Notes under the pieces: generated by a model
What the model saw: only the letters and a program-made list of their open reading frames with translations
What the model was told of the DNA's origin: nothing
Databases searched by the model: none
Position numbers and translations under genes: made by a program
In this document: piece after piece, positions 47,464 through 57,910 of the stretch
Layout: each line of letters begins with the position of its first letter
Position numbering within the stretch: position 1 is the stretch's first letter
NCBI RefSeq assembly: GCF_041415945.1
Contig: NZ_JBGCUS010000001.1
Coordinates: 1,612,001 to 1,676,000, forward strand
Length of the DNA stretch: 64,000 nucleotides
Reading direction: 5' to 3'
DNA from: Ancylobacter sp. IITR112
GTDB lineage: Bacteria > Pseudomonadota > Alphaproteobacteria > Rhizobiales > Xanthobacteraceae

Positions 47464-48584
47464 GGCGCGTGCCCCTGCGCATAGGAGAACAGCCGCGCCA
47501 GCGCCGCCCGCGCCACCTCGCGCTCTTCCGCCGAGCGGGCGGCATCGCCGGCCTCCGCCAGCAGTGCCTCCGCCGCCTCGCGCAGCGCGCCGGCCCGGTC
47601 GATGCGGTCGAGATCGCCCGGCTCGCAGGCGGTGGCGAGGTCGGCAAGGTCGAGCGTCAGAAAGGCGAAGTCCGGCGCGGCGGCGGCGACGGCGGCCCCC
47701 AGCGCAGCCTCACCTGTGAGCCGGGTGCGGCCGGTGGCGATGAGCCGCGCCAGCGTCTGCCGGCGCGCGCGCGGCTCCGGCAGCAGGGCGGCGAGCGCCG
47801 CCTCGGGGTCGTCGGTTTCCAGCAGATGCAGGTCGAGGTCGCGCCAGGCGAAGCTGGCGGTCGGCAGGGCCGTCGCCTCAGGCAGGGCGTCGGGACCGGC
47901 GAGGCGCACGAGCAGCGTCGTGCCGGGCGCCCCATGCTTGAAGCGGTCTGGCTCCGGCGTGCCGCTGTAGCGGGTGCGCGCGTCGACCTCGACCGCGCCG
48001 TGCCAGTCGCCGAGCGCGAGATAGGCGAGGCCGGCGCGGCGGGCGCGGTCGGGCGCGATCACCTCGCCCGCAACCGCGTCCTCGGAGAAGGAGCGGATGG
48101 CGCCATGGGCGAGGCCGAGGCGCAGCGTGCCCTCCGGGGTCGGGTGCGCATCCATCCACTCCGTGAGGTCGCGGCCCGGCCGGCGGGTGGTGCAGGGGGC
48201 GGGCAGCAGCACCACGCCGGGGGCGAGGTCCAGCGGGCGCGGCTCGGTGGCGAGGATCACATTGTCCGGCGCTTCCGCCTTCAGCGCCGCCCACAGCGGC
48301 GCGGCTTGCAGCGAATCGTGATTGCCCGGCAGCAGCACAAAGGTGAGCGGCGCGTGGTGGCGCATTTCCGCCAGTGCCTGCCGCCGCACCTCCGGAGCCG
48401 GGGTTTCGGTGTCGAAGGTGTCGCCGGCGAGCAGGATGGTGCCCGCGCCCTGCTCGCGCGCGTGCTGCGCCAGCCGGGCGATCACGCCATGGCGCGCCTC
48501 GCGCAGCCGGCCGGGCAGGTCGCCGGAAAAATTGCCGAAGCGCTTGCCCAGATGCAGGTCGCTGGAATGCAGGAAGCGGAACAT
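47460..48584 (-). CDS. Metallophosphoesterase nuclease, YhaO/SbcD-like
   Basis: A 374-residue calcineurin-type phosphoesterase. Metal motifs are visible: FLHSSDLHLGKRFGN, LLAGDTFDTE, LLPGNHDS, GLAHGA and ALGDWHGA. ATG 48584 (MFRFLHSSDLHLG) is the natural start; the earlier frame is GC-rich spacer. Its stop overlaps the ATPase start by four bases, so the two are made together as a nuclease-ATPase complex. Confidence 0.9.
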   Translation of the reverse strand: MFRFLHSSDLHLGKRFGNFSGDLPGRLREARHGVIARLAQHAREQGAGTILLAGDTFDTETPAPEVRRQALAEMRHHAPLTFVLLPGNHDSLQAAPLWAALKAEAPDNVILATEPRPLDLAPGVVLLPAPCTTRRPGRDLTEWMDAHPTPEGTLRLGLAHGAIRSFSEDAVAGEVIAPDRARRAGLAYLALGDWHGAVEVDARTRYSGTPEPDRFKHGAPGTTLLVRLAGPDALPEATALPTASFAWRDLDLHLLETDDPEAALAALLPEPRARRQTLARLIATGRTRLTGEAALGAAVAAAAPDFAFLTLDLADLATACEPGDLDRIDRAGALREAAEALLAEAGDAARSAEEREVARAALARLFSYAQGHAP

Positions 48585-48655
48585 GGCGCGCCGGGTGCGG
48601 GGTGGGGTGCGGACAACCGGGGTCCCCCAGCGCGGCGCCCTTGTCAAGCCGGGAC

Positions 48656-48692
48656 GCGGCACCCGCCCGCCCCTGCGGGGGCCGGGTGCCGC
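48656..48692. terminator. Strong GC hairpin after the GguB gene
   Basis: GCGGCACCCG (48656-48665) pairs exactly with CGGGTGCCGC (48683-48692). A smaller CCCC/GGGG stem can form in the loop. It lies just past the stop of the last gene of the sugar operon and in the 113-bp gap before the nuclease gene. No T run follows, so it may act as a message end or with Rho. Confidence 0.55.
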
Positions 48693-48697
48693 TCCGC

Positions 48698-49885
48698 TCA
48701 GGCGCGGCGCTGGTTATAGACGTCGAGGCAGACGGCGCCGAGCAGCACCAGCCCCTTGATCACCTGCTGGTAGTCGATGCCGATGCCGAGAATCGACATG
48801 CCGTTGTTCATCACGCCCATGATCAGCGCGCCGATGACCGCGCCGCCGACGCGGCCGACGCCGCCATAGGCCGAGGCGCCACCGATGAAGCAGGCGGCGA
48901 TGACATCGAGTTCGAAGCCGAGGCCGGCCTTCGGCGTCGCGGTGTTGAGCCGCGCGGCGAAGACGAGGCCGGCCAGCGCCGCCAGCACGCCCATATTGAC
49001 GAAGGTGAGGAAGGTCAGCCGCTCGGTCTTGATGCCGGAGAGCTTGGCCGCCTTCTCATTGCCGCCCACCGCATAGATCTGCCGGCCGATGGTGGTGCGG
49101 GTGGTCACGAACGCATAGAGCGCGATCAGCGCCGTCATGATGACCAGCACGTTCGGCAGGCCGCGATGCGAGGCGATGAGATAGGCGAAATAGAGAATGA
49201 CCGCGAACAGCAGCGCGTTCTTGGCGAGGAAGAAGCCATAGGGCTCGGTGTGGATGTGGTGGGCTTCCTGCCGGGCGCGGCCGCGGAAATTCAGCCACAC
49301 CATGGCGAGCGCCAGCAGCGCGCCGATGGCAAGCGAGGTCGGGTAGAGCCCGGCGGCCTCGGGAACGAGTTCCGGAATGAAGCCGGAGGACAGTTTCTGG
49401 AAGGTGGGCGGGAACGGCCCGACCGACTGCCCCGCCAGGATCGCCAGCGCCAGCCCCTTGAACACCAGCATGCCGGCCAGGGTGACGATGAAGGACGGGA
49501 TCTTGAAATAGGCCACCCAATAGCCCTGCGCCGCGCCGATCAGCCCGCCAAGAGCGAGGCAGATCAGCGTCGCCGGGATGAAATGGACGCCGAACTTCAC
49601 CATCAGCACCGCCGCCACCGCGCCGATGAAGCCGGCCACCGAGCCGACCGAGAGGTCGATATGGCCGGTGACGATGACGAGCAGCATGCCCAGCGCCATG
49701 ATGACGATGTAGCTGTTCTGCAGCACCAGATTGGTGAGGTTCAGCGGGCGCAGCAGCGTGCCGTTGGTCACCACCTCGAAAAAGATCATGATGGCGAACA
49801 GCGAGATCAGCATCCCGTAGTCGCGCAGGTTGTTTTTCAGGAAGCCGGCGTGGCTCGCCTTGTCCTTGAGAGCGGTGTCGCTCAT
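48698..49885 (-). CDS. gguB: Multiple-sugar ABC permease GguB
   Basis: A 395-residue permease of the BPD_transp_2 family, longer than RbsC-type proteins because of a ~30-residue charged insert (residues ~205-235, [20 protein letters not shown]), as in GguB/MmsB/XylH. About ten hydrophobic helices; [20 protein letters not shown] and [20 protein letters not shown] are typical conserved loops. It forms the channel for sugars delivered by ChvE. Overlaps the GguA stop by four bases. Confidence 0.92.
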   Translation of the reverse strand: MSDTALKDKASHAGFLKNNLRDYGMLISLFAIMIFFEVVTNGTLLRPLNLTNLVLQNSYIVIMALGMLLVIVTGHIDLSVGSVAGFIGAVAAVLMVKFGVHFIPATLICLALGGLIGAAQGYWVAYFKIPSFIVTLAGMLVFKGLALAILAGQSVGPFPPTFQKLSSGFIPELVPEAAGLYPTSLAIGALLALAMVWLNFRGRARQEAHHIHTEPYGFFLAKNALLFAVILYFAYLIASHRGLPNVLVIMTALIALYAFVTTRTTIGRQIYAVGGNEKAAKLSGIKTERLTFLTFVNMGVLAALAGLVFAARLNTATPKAGLGFELDVIAACFIGGASAYGGVGRVGGAVIGALIMGVMNNGMSILGIGIDYQQVIKGLVLLGAVCLDVYNQRRA

Positions 49886-51432
49886 GCCAATGCCTCCATG
49901 GGGCGTTGCTCTCCCTTGCGCATGATGGCGCGCATGATCTTCTCCTGCGAGGCTTCAGCGCCGGGGAATTCGCCGACAAAGGCGCCCTCATTCATCACGC
50001 AGATGCGGTCGCAGATGCCGAGCAGTTCCGGCATTTCGGAGGAGATCACCACCACGCCCTTGCCGGCATCCGCCAGCTCGTTGATGATGCAATAGATTTC
50101 GTACTTGGCGCCGACGTCGATGCCGCGCGTCGGCTCGTCGAGGATCAGCACCTTCGGGTCGGTGAACAGCCATTTCGACAGCACCACCTTCTGCTGGTTG
50201 CCGCCGGAAAGCTTGCCGGTCTCCTGATAGACGCTGTGGCAGCGTATGCGCATGCGGGCGCGGTAATCGGAGGCGACGCGCAGTTCCTTCAGATCGTCGA
50301 TCACCCGGCCCGGCGCGACGGCGGGCAGATTGGCCAGCGTGACGTTCTTGGCGATGTCCTCGGCCAGCAGCAGGCCCAGATGCTTGCGGTCCTCGGTGAC
50401 ATAGGCGAGGCCGGCGTCAATGGCGCGGCGCACGGTGGAGAGGTCGACAGGCTGCCCCTCCATCTCCGCCCTTCCGCTGATCTTCTGGCCCCAGGAGCGG
50501 CCGAAAATGCTCATGGCGAATTCGGTGCGGCCGGCGCCCATCAGCCCGGCAATGCCGACGATCTCGCCGCGCCGGACCTCGAAATCGACGTTTCGGATCA
50601 CCTGCCGGTCCGAATGCAGCGGGTGATAGGCCGACCAGTCGCTCACCCGAAAGATCGGTTCGCCGATGCTGGGCTGGCGCTTGGGGTAGCGGTGTTCGAG
50701 ATCGCGATCGACCATCTTCGAGATGATGCGATCCTCCTCCACTGCGCCCTCATGGCAGTCGAGCGTGTCGACGGTGCGCCCGTCGCGCAGCACGGTGATG
50801 CGGTCGGCGACCTTGGAGACCTCGTTCAGCTTGTGCGAGATGAGGATGGAGGCGATGCCCTGCGCCTTGAACTCCAGCAGCAGGTCGAGCAGCGCCGCGC
50901 TGTCCTTTTCCGACAGGCTGGCGGTGGGCTCGTCGAGAATGAGCAGGCGCACCTTCTTCGACAGCGCCTTGGCGATCTCCACCAGTTGCTGCTTGCCGAC
51001 CCCGATATTGGTCACCAGCGTGTCCGGGGATTCGTCCAGCCCGACCTTTGCGAGCAGGTCGCGCGTCCGCCGCTGCACCGCGCCGCGGTCGATGATGCCG
51101 AAGCGGCCGGGCGGGTTGGCGATGAAGATGTTCTCGGCGATGGAGAGCAGCGGAACCAGCGCCAGTTCCTGATGGATGATGATGATGCCCAGCGCCTCGG
51201 AATCGGTGATGTCGCCGAAGCGGCGCTCCTCGCCGTCGAAGACGATGGCGCCCTCATAGGAACCGTGCGGGTAGACCCCGCTCAGCACCTTCATCAGCGT
51301 CGACTTGCCCGCGCCGTTCTCGCCGACAAGGGCGTGGATCTCGCCGGGCCGGACGGAGAATGTGACATCGCTCAGCGCCCGCACACCCGCGAAGTGCTTG
51401 CTGATGCCCTGCATTTCCAGAAGAGCGTTCAT
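49882..51432 (-). CDS. gguA: Multiple-sugar ABC ATPase GguA
   Basis: A 516-residue tandem ATPase. The first domain has Walker [24 protein letters not shown] as signature region and [11 protein letters not shown] as Walker B. The second has a degenerate P-loop (GLMGAGRTE), signature LSGGNQQK and [20 protein letters not shown]. This is the usual asymmetric pattern of MglA/GguA proteins. ATG 51432 ([16 protein letters not shown]) is preferred to the codon four residues upstream. Confidence 0.93.
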   Translation of the reverse strand: MNALLEMQGISKHFAGVRALSDVTFSVRPGEIHALVGENGAGKSTLMKVLSGVYPHGSYEGAIVFDGEERRFGDITDSEALGIIIIHQELALVPLLSIAENIFIANPPGRFGIIDRGAVQRRTRDLLAKVGLDESPDTLVTNIGVGKQQLVEIAKALSKKVRLLILDEPTASLSEKDSAALLDLLLEFKAQGIASILISHKLNEVSKVADRITVLRDGRTVDTLDCHEGAVEEDRIISKMVDRDLEHRYPKRQPSIGEPIFRVSDWSAYHPLHSDRQVIRNVDFEVRRGEIVGIAGLMGAGRTEFAMSIFGRSWGQKISGRAEMEGQPVDLSTVRRAIDAGLAYVTEDRKHLGLLLAEDIAKNVTLANLPAVAPGRVIDDLKELRVASDYRARMRIRCHSVYQETGKLSGGNQQKVVLSKWLFTDPKVLILDEPTRGIDVGAKYEIYCIINELADAGKGVVVISSEMPELLGICDRICVMNEGAFVGEFPGAEASQEKIMRAIMRKGEQRPMEALA

Positions 51433-51451
51433 GGATCGGTCCAAAAGCCGG

Positions 51452-51478
51452 GCCGCGCCGGCACGGGGCCGGCGCGGC
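51452..51478. terminator. Perfect 11-bp hairpin between chvE and gguA
   Basis: GCCGCGCCGGC (51452-51462) pairs with GCCGGCGCGGC (51468-51478) around ACGGG. It lies just downstream of the chvE stop. It may hold back transcription or protect the chvE message, so ChvE is made in excess over GguA and GguB. Confidence 0.5.
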
Positions 51479-51496
51479 GTAAGGCGGGTAGGGGGA

Positions 51497-52567
51497 TCAG
51501 TTGATCTGGCCGGGCTTGTAGTAGCCGGAGCCGATCAGCACGGCTTCCCAATTGTCCTTGTCGACCACGACGGGCTTGAGCAGATAGGACGGCACGACCT
51601 TGACGCCGTTATTATAGGTCTTGGTGTCGTTGACCGTCGGTTCCTTGCCCGACAGGGTGGCGTCGACCATGTCGGCCGTCACCTTGGCGAGTTCGCGCGT
51701 GTCCTTGAAGATGGTGGAATACTGCTCGCCGGCGAGGATCGACTTCATCGACGGGACTTCCGCGTCCTGGCCGGTGACGACGGGCATCTTCATGTCGCCC
51801 GAGCCATAGCCCACGCCCTTGAGCGAGGACAGGATGCCGATGGAGAGGCCGTCATAGGGCGAGAGCACGCCGTTGAGCGTCTTGTCGGAGTAGTAGGCGC
51901 TCAGCAGATTGTCCATGCGGGCCTGGGCGGTGGCGCCGTCCCAGCGCAGGGTCGACACCTTGTCCATGCCCATCTGGCCGGACGCGACCTTGAGCGTGCC
52001 ATTGTCGATGAGCGGCTTCAGCACCGACATGGCGCCGTCATAGAAGAAATAGGCGTTGTTGTCGTCCGGCGAGCCGCCGAACAGCTCGATGTTGAACGGG
52101 CCCTTGTTCTCGGGATAGCCGAGACCCTTGAGCAGCGACTGCGCCTGCAGCACGCCGACCTGGAAATTGTCGAAGGTCGCGTAATAATCGACATTGGGCG
52201 TCTCGCGGATCAGGCGGTCATAGGCGATGACCTTGATGCCCTTGTCATGCGCCTGCTTCAGCACGTCCGACAGGGTGGTGCCGTCGATGGAGGCGATGAC
52301 AAGCACCTTGGCGCCCTTGGTCACCATGTTCTCGATCTGCGCGAGCTGGTTGGGGATGTCGTCCTCGGCATATTGCAGATCGGTGTTGTAGCCGCGCTCC
52401 TTGAGCACCTTCACCATGTTGTCGCCATCGGCGATCCAGCGGGCGGAGGATTTGGTGGGCATGGCGATGCCGACCGTGCCCTTGTCCGCCGCCGAGGCGG
52501 GGAGGGCGAGGGCCAGCGCGCCCAGCGCGAAGGCGGTTGCGGAGAAAAGCGTCGTCAGGCGTTTCAT
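51497..52567 (-). CDS. chvE: Periplasmic multiple-sugar-binding protein ChvE
   Basis: A 356-residue protein with a Sec signal peptide ([20 protein letters not shown]..., cleavage near ASAADKG). The mature part [60 protein letters not shown] and [21 protein letters not shown] region closely follow ChvE. ChvE binds several aldoses including galactose and arabinose and in Agrobacterium also signals to VirA. AAGGAGCT precedes the ATG. Gene order with gguA and gguB is the standard one. Confidence 0.93.
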   Translation of the reverse strand: MKRLTTLFSATAFALGALALALPASAADKGTVGIAMPTKSSARWIADGDNMVKVLKERGYNTDLQYAEDDIPNQLAQIENMVTKGAKVLVIASIDGTTLSDVLKQAHDKGIKVIAYDRLIRETPNVDYYATFDNFQVGVLQAQSLLKGLGYPENKGPFNIELFGGSPDDNNAYFFYDGAMSVLKPLIDNGTLKVASGQMGMDKVSTLRWDGATAQARMDNLLSAYYSDKTLNGVLSPYDGLSIGILSSLKGVGYGSGDMKMPVVTGQDAEVPSMKSILAGEQYSTIFKDTRELAKVTADMVDATLSGKEPTVNDTKTYNNGVKVVPSYLLKPVVVDKDNWEAVLIGSGYYKPGQIN

Positions 52568-52662
52568 CGTCAGCTCCTTGAGCGTTTCAACTTTGGTGTT
52601 TTCAACGGCCGCCTTGGGCGGTCCGGTTTCTTGGCGGGGAAGCCCGCGGAAAGGCGCGCGGT

Positions 52663-53328
52663 TCATCCGCCGCCTCGTGTTTCGGTCGGAAAGGCCGCGT
52701 CATAGGCCGCGACCATGGCCCGCGCCCTCGCCCGCACCTCGGCGGCGGTGGCGCCGGGCCGGTAGAGGCTGGAGCCGAGGCCGAAGGTGCGGATGCCGGC
52801 GCGCGCATAGGCGGCGAATTCCGCCTCACCCACCCCGCCCACCGCGCCGACCACCGTGCCCGGCGGCAGCACCACGGAAATCGCCTGGATGATCGCGGGC
52901 CCAAGCAGATTGGCGGGGAAGAATTTGAGCCCCGAGGCCCCCGCCTTCAGCGCCGCGAACGCCTCGGTCGGGGTCAGCACGCCGGGCATCGTCACCATGC
53001 CGTGGCGGGCGGCGCGGGCGATCACCGCTGCGTCGACATTCGGGCTCACCATCAGCCGGCCGCCGGCATAGTCGAGCAGGTCCACCTCTTCGACGGTGAG
53101 CACCGTGCCGGCGCCGATGAGCACGCCCTCTGGGGCGAGCCGGGCAGCGGCCTCGATGGAGGCGAAGGGATCGGGCGAGTTGAGCGGAATCTCGATCGCC
53201 TCCAGCCCTTCCTCGATGAGCGCGCCGACAATGGCTTCCGCCTCTTCCGGGCGCAGGCCGCGCAGAATGGCCACCAGCCCGCGCCGAAGCTGCGGCCAGG
53301 GCACGCGGGGGGCGAAGGGGGCGTTCAT
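52663..53328 (-). CDS. dgoA: 2-dehydro-3-deoxy-6-phosphogalactonate aldolase
   Basis: A 221-residue KDPG/KDPGal class I aldolase. It has [32 protein letters not shown] with Glu46, [13 protein letters not shown] and the Schiff-base Lys135 in [23 protein letters not shown] and LKFFPAN favour the galactonate form over KDPG aldolase. It splits the product of DgoK into pyruvate and glyceraldehyde-3-phosphate. The start overlaps the dgoK stop by four bases. Confidence 0.92.
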   Translation of the reverse strand: MNAPFAPRVPWPQLRRGLVAILRGLRPEEAEAIVGALIEEGLEAIEIPLNSPDPFASIEAAARLAPEGVLIGAGTVLTVEEVDLLDYAGGRLMVSPNVDAAVIARAARHGMVTMPGVLTPTEAFAALKAGASGLKFFPANLLGPAIIQAISVVLPPGTVVGAVGGVGEAEFAAYARAGIRTFGLGSSLYRPGATAAEVRARARAMVAAYDAAFPTETRGGG

Positions 53329-54251
53329 GCAGAGATCCTTTCCAGCCGGAACGCCCGAAGCGCCGCCGCGTGCAGTCCGGCGCGCACGCAGGCTTCGGCG
53401 TCGTGAAGGGTGACGGCGGCGAACCCGGCCCGTTTCAGCGCGGTGCCGTACAGCGCCGCCGCCGCGCCGGAGGCGATGAGCGCTACCGGGCCCGTGCCGG
53501 CGATGCGGGCCGCGCCGGCGAGTTCCGCGCCGATGAGCAGGCCGGACAGCCGCGCCAGCGTCGCCTCCGGCGATGCGCCGTCCAGCAGCCAGCCGGCGCG
53601 CAGGCGGAACAGGTCGCGGCCGAGCAGCTCCGGCGCGGCGAGGCCGTCATCGACGCCGGTGGCGAAATCCGCCGATGCGGGGTCGACGGGCGCCGCCCCC
53701 TCCACCGCCGGCGCGACGACGGAGGCGCTGCGCAGCAAATGGAACAGTTCGCCGGTGAGGAAGGTCGCGAAGCCGGCGACCGCGCCCTCTTCGACCCGCA
53801 CCCATTTGGAGTGGGTGCCGGGCAGGCAGGCGGTGCCGGCGAAGCCGTCGCGGAGCAGCGGCAGAAGCTGGGTTTCCTCGCCGCGCATGACATCGGCCCC
53901 CGCCGCGCCGCGCTGGGCGATGCCGGGCAGAATGCGGATGAGGCGTCGGGCGGAGGGCACATGCGCCGCCTGCTCCGTCAGCCCGTCGAGCCCGGCGGGG
54001 GTGGCAACATAGGCGGCCTCGACCCAGCCGGCGCGCGAGCCGACCATGCCGCACATCATGACGGGCACGCCGTCGGGAATGTCGAGCGCGGCGAGATGGG
54101 ATTCCAGCACCGTCTCGAAGCCCTCGGCGCCTGAGGCAGCGAGCCCCTGCGCGCTGCGGCGTTCCGCCAGCACGGCGCCCCCGGCGTCGAGCGCCCAGAG
54201 ACGGAAGCTCGACGTGCCCCAGTCGACGACGATGTGCGAGACGCCGCCCAT
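53325..54251 (-). CDS. dgoK: 2-dehydro-3-deoxygalactonokinase
   Basis: A 308-residue DgoK (PF05035). Marks are VVDWGTSSFRLWALD, MMCGMVGSRAGWVEAAYVAT, DVMRGEETQLLPLL, CLPGTHSKWVRVEEGAV and a C-terminal DAEACVRAGLHAAA. It phosphorylates 2-keto-3-deoxy-galactonate at C6 for the downstream aldolase. ATG 54251 shares a base with the lactonase stop (TGATG). Confidence 0.93.
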   Translation of the reverse strand: MGGVSHIVVDWGTSSFRLWALDAGGAVLAERRSAQGLAASGAEGFETVLESHLAALDIPDGVPVMMCGMVGSRAGWVEAAYVATPAGLDGLTEQAAHVPSARRLIRILPGIAQRGAAGADVMRGEETQLLPLLRDGFAGTACLPGTHSKWVRVEEGAVAGFATFLTGELFHLLRSASVVAPAVEGAAPVDPASADFATGVDDGLAAPELLGRDLFRLRAGWLLDGASPEATLARLSGLLIGAELAGAARIAGTGPVALIASGAAAALYGTALKRAGFAAVTLHDAEACVRAGLHAAALRAFRLERISA

Positions 54252-55159
54252 CACCGCGCCCCCAGAAGGACGCGCGGCTCGGCGCGGCCTTTGGCGCCGA
54301 TGTCGAGCAGGAAGGTGCGGCCATGTTCCGGGTCGCCGGCGCGGGCGTCGTCGTCCATGTGCTCCCAGGCCGAGGTGACGAGCACGCGGTCGAACCCCGT
54401 GCCGACAAAGACCGGGCAGCTGGTCTGGTGCGCCGGGGTGGGCACGCTGCGGACAAGATCGCCCGCCGGCGTATAGGCGTTGAGCCGCGCCCCGCCCCAG
54501 ATGGCGCACCAGATCAGCCCCTCGGCATCGGTCACGGCGCCATCGAGCCCGCCTTCGCCGCCATGGCGGTGGAGAAGGGTGGGGGCTTCCAGCGGCAGGC
54601 CGGAGCCGGGATCGAGCCGCACACGGTAGAGTTCGCCGATCGCCGTGTCGGCGAAATAGCCGATGGCTCCATCGGGTGAGAAGCAGATGGCGTTGGGAAT
54701 GGTGACGGCGGGAAACAGCGGCACCACCGCGCCGGCATGGAAGGCATAGACGGTGCCGGCGCCGGTCTCGGCGTTGCGGCCCATGGTGCTGAACCAGAAG
54801 GTGCCGGAAGGGTGGACGCGGGCGTCGTTGGAACGGTTGCCGCCCTTGTCGGCCTCCACCGCGGCCAGCGTTTCCAGCCGGCCGGAGGCGATGTCGCGCA
54901 GCATCAGCCCGGCCTCGGTGACGAGCAGCTGGCGCTCGGCATCGACAAGAGCCAGGGCGCTGGCCATGACAGGAAGCGCGTGCACCGTGATGTCGCCCGT
55001 GGCGAGCCGCGCCTCATAGAGCCGCTTCTCCACGATGTCGAACCACCAGGCGGTGTCGATCGCCGCGTCATAGGCCGGGCCCTCGCCGAGATGGCAGCGC
55101 TCGGCGCAGAGGAGGGCGACGGTGGCCGTCTCGGGAGCGGGCGCGCTAATGGTTGTCAC
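54251..55159 (-). CDS. SMP-30/gluconolactonase family aldonolactonase
   Basis: About 302 residues of beta-propeller lactonase (PF08450). [20 protein letters not shown] supplies the first metal ligand Glu, [19 protein letters not shown] the Asn/Asp site, [11 protein letters not shown] and [20 protein letters not shown] the later ones. The probable start is GTG at 55159, overlapping the dehydratase stop by 14 bp. It opens the arabino- or galactonolactone made by the sugar dehydrogenase. Confidence 0.88.
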   Translation of the reverse strand: MTTISAPAPETATVALLCAERCHLGEGPAYDAAIDTAWWFDIVEKRLYEARLATGDITVHALPVMASALALVDAERQLLVTEAGLMLRDIASGRLETLAAVEADKGGNRSNDARVHPSGTFWFSTMGRNAETGAGTVYAFHAGAVVPLFPAVTIPNAICFSPDGAIGYFADTAIGELYRVRLDPGSGLPLEAPTLLHRHGGEGGLDGAVTDAEGLIWCAIWGGARLNAYTPAGDLVRSVPTPAHQTSCPVFVGTGFDRVLVTSAWEHMDDDARAGDPEHGRTFLLDIGAKGRAEPRVLLGAR

Positions 55160-56966
55160 GCGGCATCCCCTTGGTCTGGGCGATGCGCTGGTAGCGCACC
55201 GCGTTTTCCAGCACGGCGCCGGTTTCCAGCTGGCCGACGAGGCCGCGCTGGATTTCCTGCCACGGCGTCTGGCTGGCGGGGTAGGCATAGCCGCCGGCTG
55301 CGTCCAGCTCGGCGCGGCGGCGGGCAAGCTCCTCCTCCGGCACCAGCATATTGGCGCTGTTGCGCCGGAGATCGATGCGCACGCGGTCGCCGGTGCGCAG
55401 CAGCGCGAGCCCGCCGCCGACCGCCGCTTCCGGCGAGGCGTTGAGGATGGAGGGCGAGCCCGACGTGCCGGACTGCCGCCCGTCGCCGATGCAGGGCAGG
55501 GCATGGACGCCGGCCTTGATGAGGTAGTCCGGCGCCCGCATGTTCACCACTTCCGCCGCGCCGGGATAGCCGATGGGGCCGGCGCCGCGCATGAACAGGA
55601 TGCAGCCATCGTCGATGGCGAGCGCGGGATCGTCGATGCGGGCGTGATAATCCTCCGGCCCGTCGAAGACGATGGCGCGGCCCTCGAAGGCCTCCGGGTC
55701 GTCGGGGTTGGAGAGGTAGCGCACGCGGAATTCGGCGCTGATGACGCTGGTCTTCATGATGGCGGAGGAGAACAGATTGCCGCGCAGCACGCGGAAGCCG
55801 GCCTTTTCCTTCAGCGGCTGGTCATAGGGGCGGATGACCGCCTCGTCCTCGATGCGTGTAGCGGCGCAGTTCTCGCCAATGCTGCGCCCGTTCACGGTGA
55901 GCGCGTCCTCGGCGATGAGGCCCTGGCCCATCAGCTGGTTCACCACCGCCGGTACGCCGCCGGCATGATAGTAATCCTCGCCAAGATATTCGCCGGCCGG
56001 CTGCAGGTTCACCAGCAGCGGCACCTCCTCGCCATAGGTCTGCCAGTCGTCGATGGAGAGTTCCACCCCGACGTGGCGCGCCAGCGCGTTGAGGTGGATC
56101 GGCGCATTGGTCGAGCCGCCAATGGCCGAGTTCACCCGAATGGCGTTGAGGAAGGCGTCGCGGGTGAGGATGTCGGACGGTTTCAGATCCTCATGCACCA
56201 TCTCGACGATGCGCAGTCCGGTGCGGTAGGCCACTTCCTGCCGGTCGCGATAGGGCGCCGGGATGGCCGCGGAACCGGGAAGCTGCATGCCCAGCGCCTC
56301 GGCGAGCGAGTTCATCGTCGTCGCCGTGCCCATGGTGTTGCAATAGCCGGTCGAGGGCGCGGAGGACGCCACCAGCTTGACGAAGCCGGCATGGTCGATC
56401 TCGCCCGCCGCCAGCAATTCGCGCGCCTTCCAGACGATGGTGCCGGAGCCGGTGCGCGCGCCCTTGTACCAGCCGTTCAGCATCGGCCCGACCGAGAGCG
56501 CGATGGCGGGAATGTTCACGGTGGCCGCCGCCATCAGCAGCGCGGGCGTGGTCTTGTCGCAGCCGATGGTCAGCACCACGCCGTCGAGCGGGTAGCCATA
56601 GAGCACCTCGACCAAGCCGAGATAGGCAAGGTTGCGGTCGAGCCCGGCGGTGGGACGCTTGCCGGTTTCCTGAATGGGGTGGACCGGGAATTCGATGGCG
56701 ATGCCGCCGGCCTCGCGAATGCCGTCGCGCACCCGCTTGGCGAGTTCGAGATGATGGCGGTTGCAGGGGGAGAGGTCGGAGCCGGTCTGGGCGATGCCGA
56801 TGATCGGCCGGCCGCTCTGCAGCTCCTCCTGGCTGAGGCCGAAATTGAGGTAGCGCTCGAGATAGAGCGCGGTCATGTCGATATTGTCGGGGTTGTCGAA
56901 CCAGGCGCGGGAGCGCAGGGGCCGGTCGCGAAGGGGTGCGTCGCTCTTGGTGGCTTTGCCGTCCAT
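55146..56966 (-). CDS. IlvD/Edd family sugar-acid dehydratase (galactonate/pentonate)
   Basis: A 606-residue Fe-S dehydratase. Conserved parts are [40 protein letters not shown], the Cys in [40 protein letters not shown] and [20 protein letters not shown]. The three Cys of a [2Fe-2S] site are present. It is more distant from the 60452-62218 paralogue. Its position between lactonase and sugar dehydrogenase and near DgoK/DgoA suggests D-galactonate (or D-xylonate-like) dehydration. Confidence 0.88.
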   Translation of the reverse strand: MDGKATKSDAPLRDRPLRSRAWFDNPDNIDMTALYLERYLNFGLSQEELQSGRPIIGIAQTGSDLSPCNRHHLELAKRVRDGIREAGGIAIEFPVHPIQETGKRPTAGLDRNLAYLGLVEVLYGYPLDGVVLTIGCDKTTPALLMAAATVNIPAIALSVGPMLNGWYKGARTGSGTIVWKARELLAAGEIDHAGFVKLVASSAPSTGYCNTMGTATTMNSLAEALGMQLPGSAAIPAPYRDRQEVAYRTGLRIVEMVHEDLKPSDILTRDAFLNAIRVNSAIGGSTNAPIHLNALARHVGVELSIDDWQTYGEEVPLLVNLQPAGEYLGEDYYHAGGVPAVVNQLMGQGLIAEDALTVNGRSIGENCAATRIEDEAVIRPYDQPLKEKAGFRVLRGNLFSSAIMKTSVISAEFRVRYLSNPDDPEAFEGRAIVFDGPEDYHARIDDPALAIDDGCILFMRGAGPIGYPGAAEVVNMRAPDYLIKAGVHALPCIGDGRQSGTSGSPSILNASPEAAVGGGLALLRTGDRVRIDLRRNSANMLVPEEELARRRAELDAAGGYAYPASQTPWQEIQRGLVGQLETGAVLENAVRYQRIAQTKGMPRDNH

Positions 56967-56983
56967 GCGTGTCTCCTCAAGGC

Positions 56984-57910
56984 TCAGTCATGGAACGGCG
57001 CGACTTCGACGCGCCGCCCCAGCAGGAAGGCGTCGGCGACCAGTTGCAGCGGGGCGAGGTCGACATCCGATCCCCCCGTCTGAACGAGGTCGACGAAGCG
57101 CCGGTAGATGTTGCGATATTCCGCCTCCGGCTGGGCGCTGAGCACTTGCCCGTCGAGCGAGAGTTCCGCCCCGCCCTTGGCGAGCAGCAGCGTGCCGCGG
57201 TCGGTATCGACCTCGATGTCCCAGCTCTGCGGGCCGGTCTGCAGGAAATCGAGATCGGCCTCGACCGGCAGCCCGTCCGCATCCGCGAAAGCGACGGTGG
57301 CGGCGATGGGCGCGGCGCAGTTGGACGGGAAGGACAGTTCCGCGCCGGTGACGAAGACCGGGCGTGGGAGAATGCGCGTGAGGATGGACAGCGCATTGAT
57401 GGCGGGGTCGAACACGCCGAGCCCGCCCGGCTCCCATATCCAGCGCTGGCCGGGATGCCAGACGCGCACATCCTCCTTCCATGTCACCCGCACCGCGCGC
57501 GGCGCCACCTCGGCGAGGAAGGCGCGGGCCGGCTCCACCGCCGGGGCGAAGCGCGAATGCCAGGTGGCGAACAGCGTCCGCCCCGACGCCTGCGCCGCCG
57601 CGACCAGCGGGCCAAGCTCGCTCACCGTGGCGCCGGGCGGCTTTTCCAGCAGCACATGTTTGCCGGCGCCCAGCGCCTGCGCCGCGAGGTCGTGGCGGCC
57701 CTGCGGCGGGGTGCACAGCGCCACCGCGTCCACCGGCGTGTCGCTCGCCAGCAATTCCGCCAGCGTGGCGAAATGAGCGACGCCGTCGAGCGAGGCATTG
57801 CGGCTGGCCACCGCCACCAGCTCGATACCCTCCGTCGCGGCGATGGCGGGGAGGTGCTGGTCGCGGGCGATCTTGCCGAGGCCGACAAGGGCGAGACGGA
57901 TCGGGCTCAT
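56984..57910 (-). CDS. L-arabinose/D-galactose 1-dehydrogenase (Gfo/Idh/MocA)
   Basis: A 308-residue NAD(P)-dependent enzyme. [20 protein letters not shown] is the dinucleotide fold, followed by [20 protein letters not shown] with the catalytic Lys, [17 protein letters not shown], and the [20 protein letters not shown] segment shared with Azospirillum L-arabinose 1-dehydrogenase and Pseudomonas galactose dehydrogenase. It oxidises both sugars at C1 to lactones. Its start overlap with the next gene's stop shows operon membership. Confidence 0.9.
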   Translation of the reverse strand: MSPIRLALVGLGKIARDQHLPAIAATEGIELVAVASRNASLDGVAHFATLAELLASDTPVDAVALCTPPQGRHDLAAQALGAGKHVLLEKPPGATVSELGPLVAAAQASGRTLFATWHSRFAPAVEPARAFLAEVAPRAVRVTWKEDVRVWHPGQRWIWEPGGLGVFDPAINALSILTRILPRPVFVTGAELSFPSNCAAPIAATVAFADADGLPVEADLDFLQTGPQSWDIEVDTDRGTLLLAKGGAELSLDGQVLSAQPEAEYRNIYRRFVDLVQTGGSDVDLAPLQLVADAFLLGRRVEVAPFHD

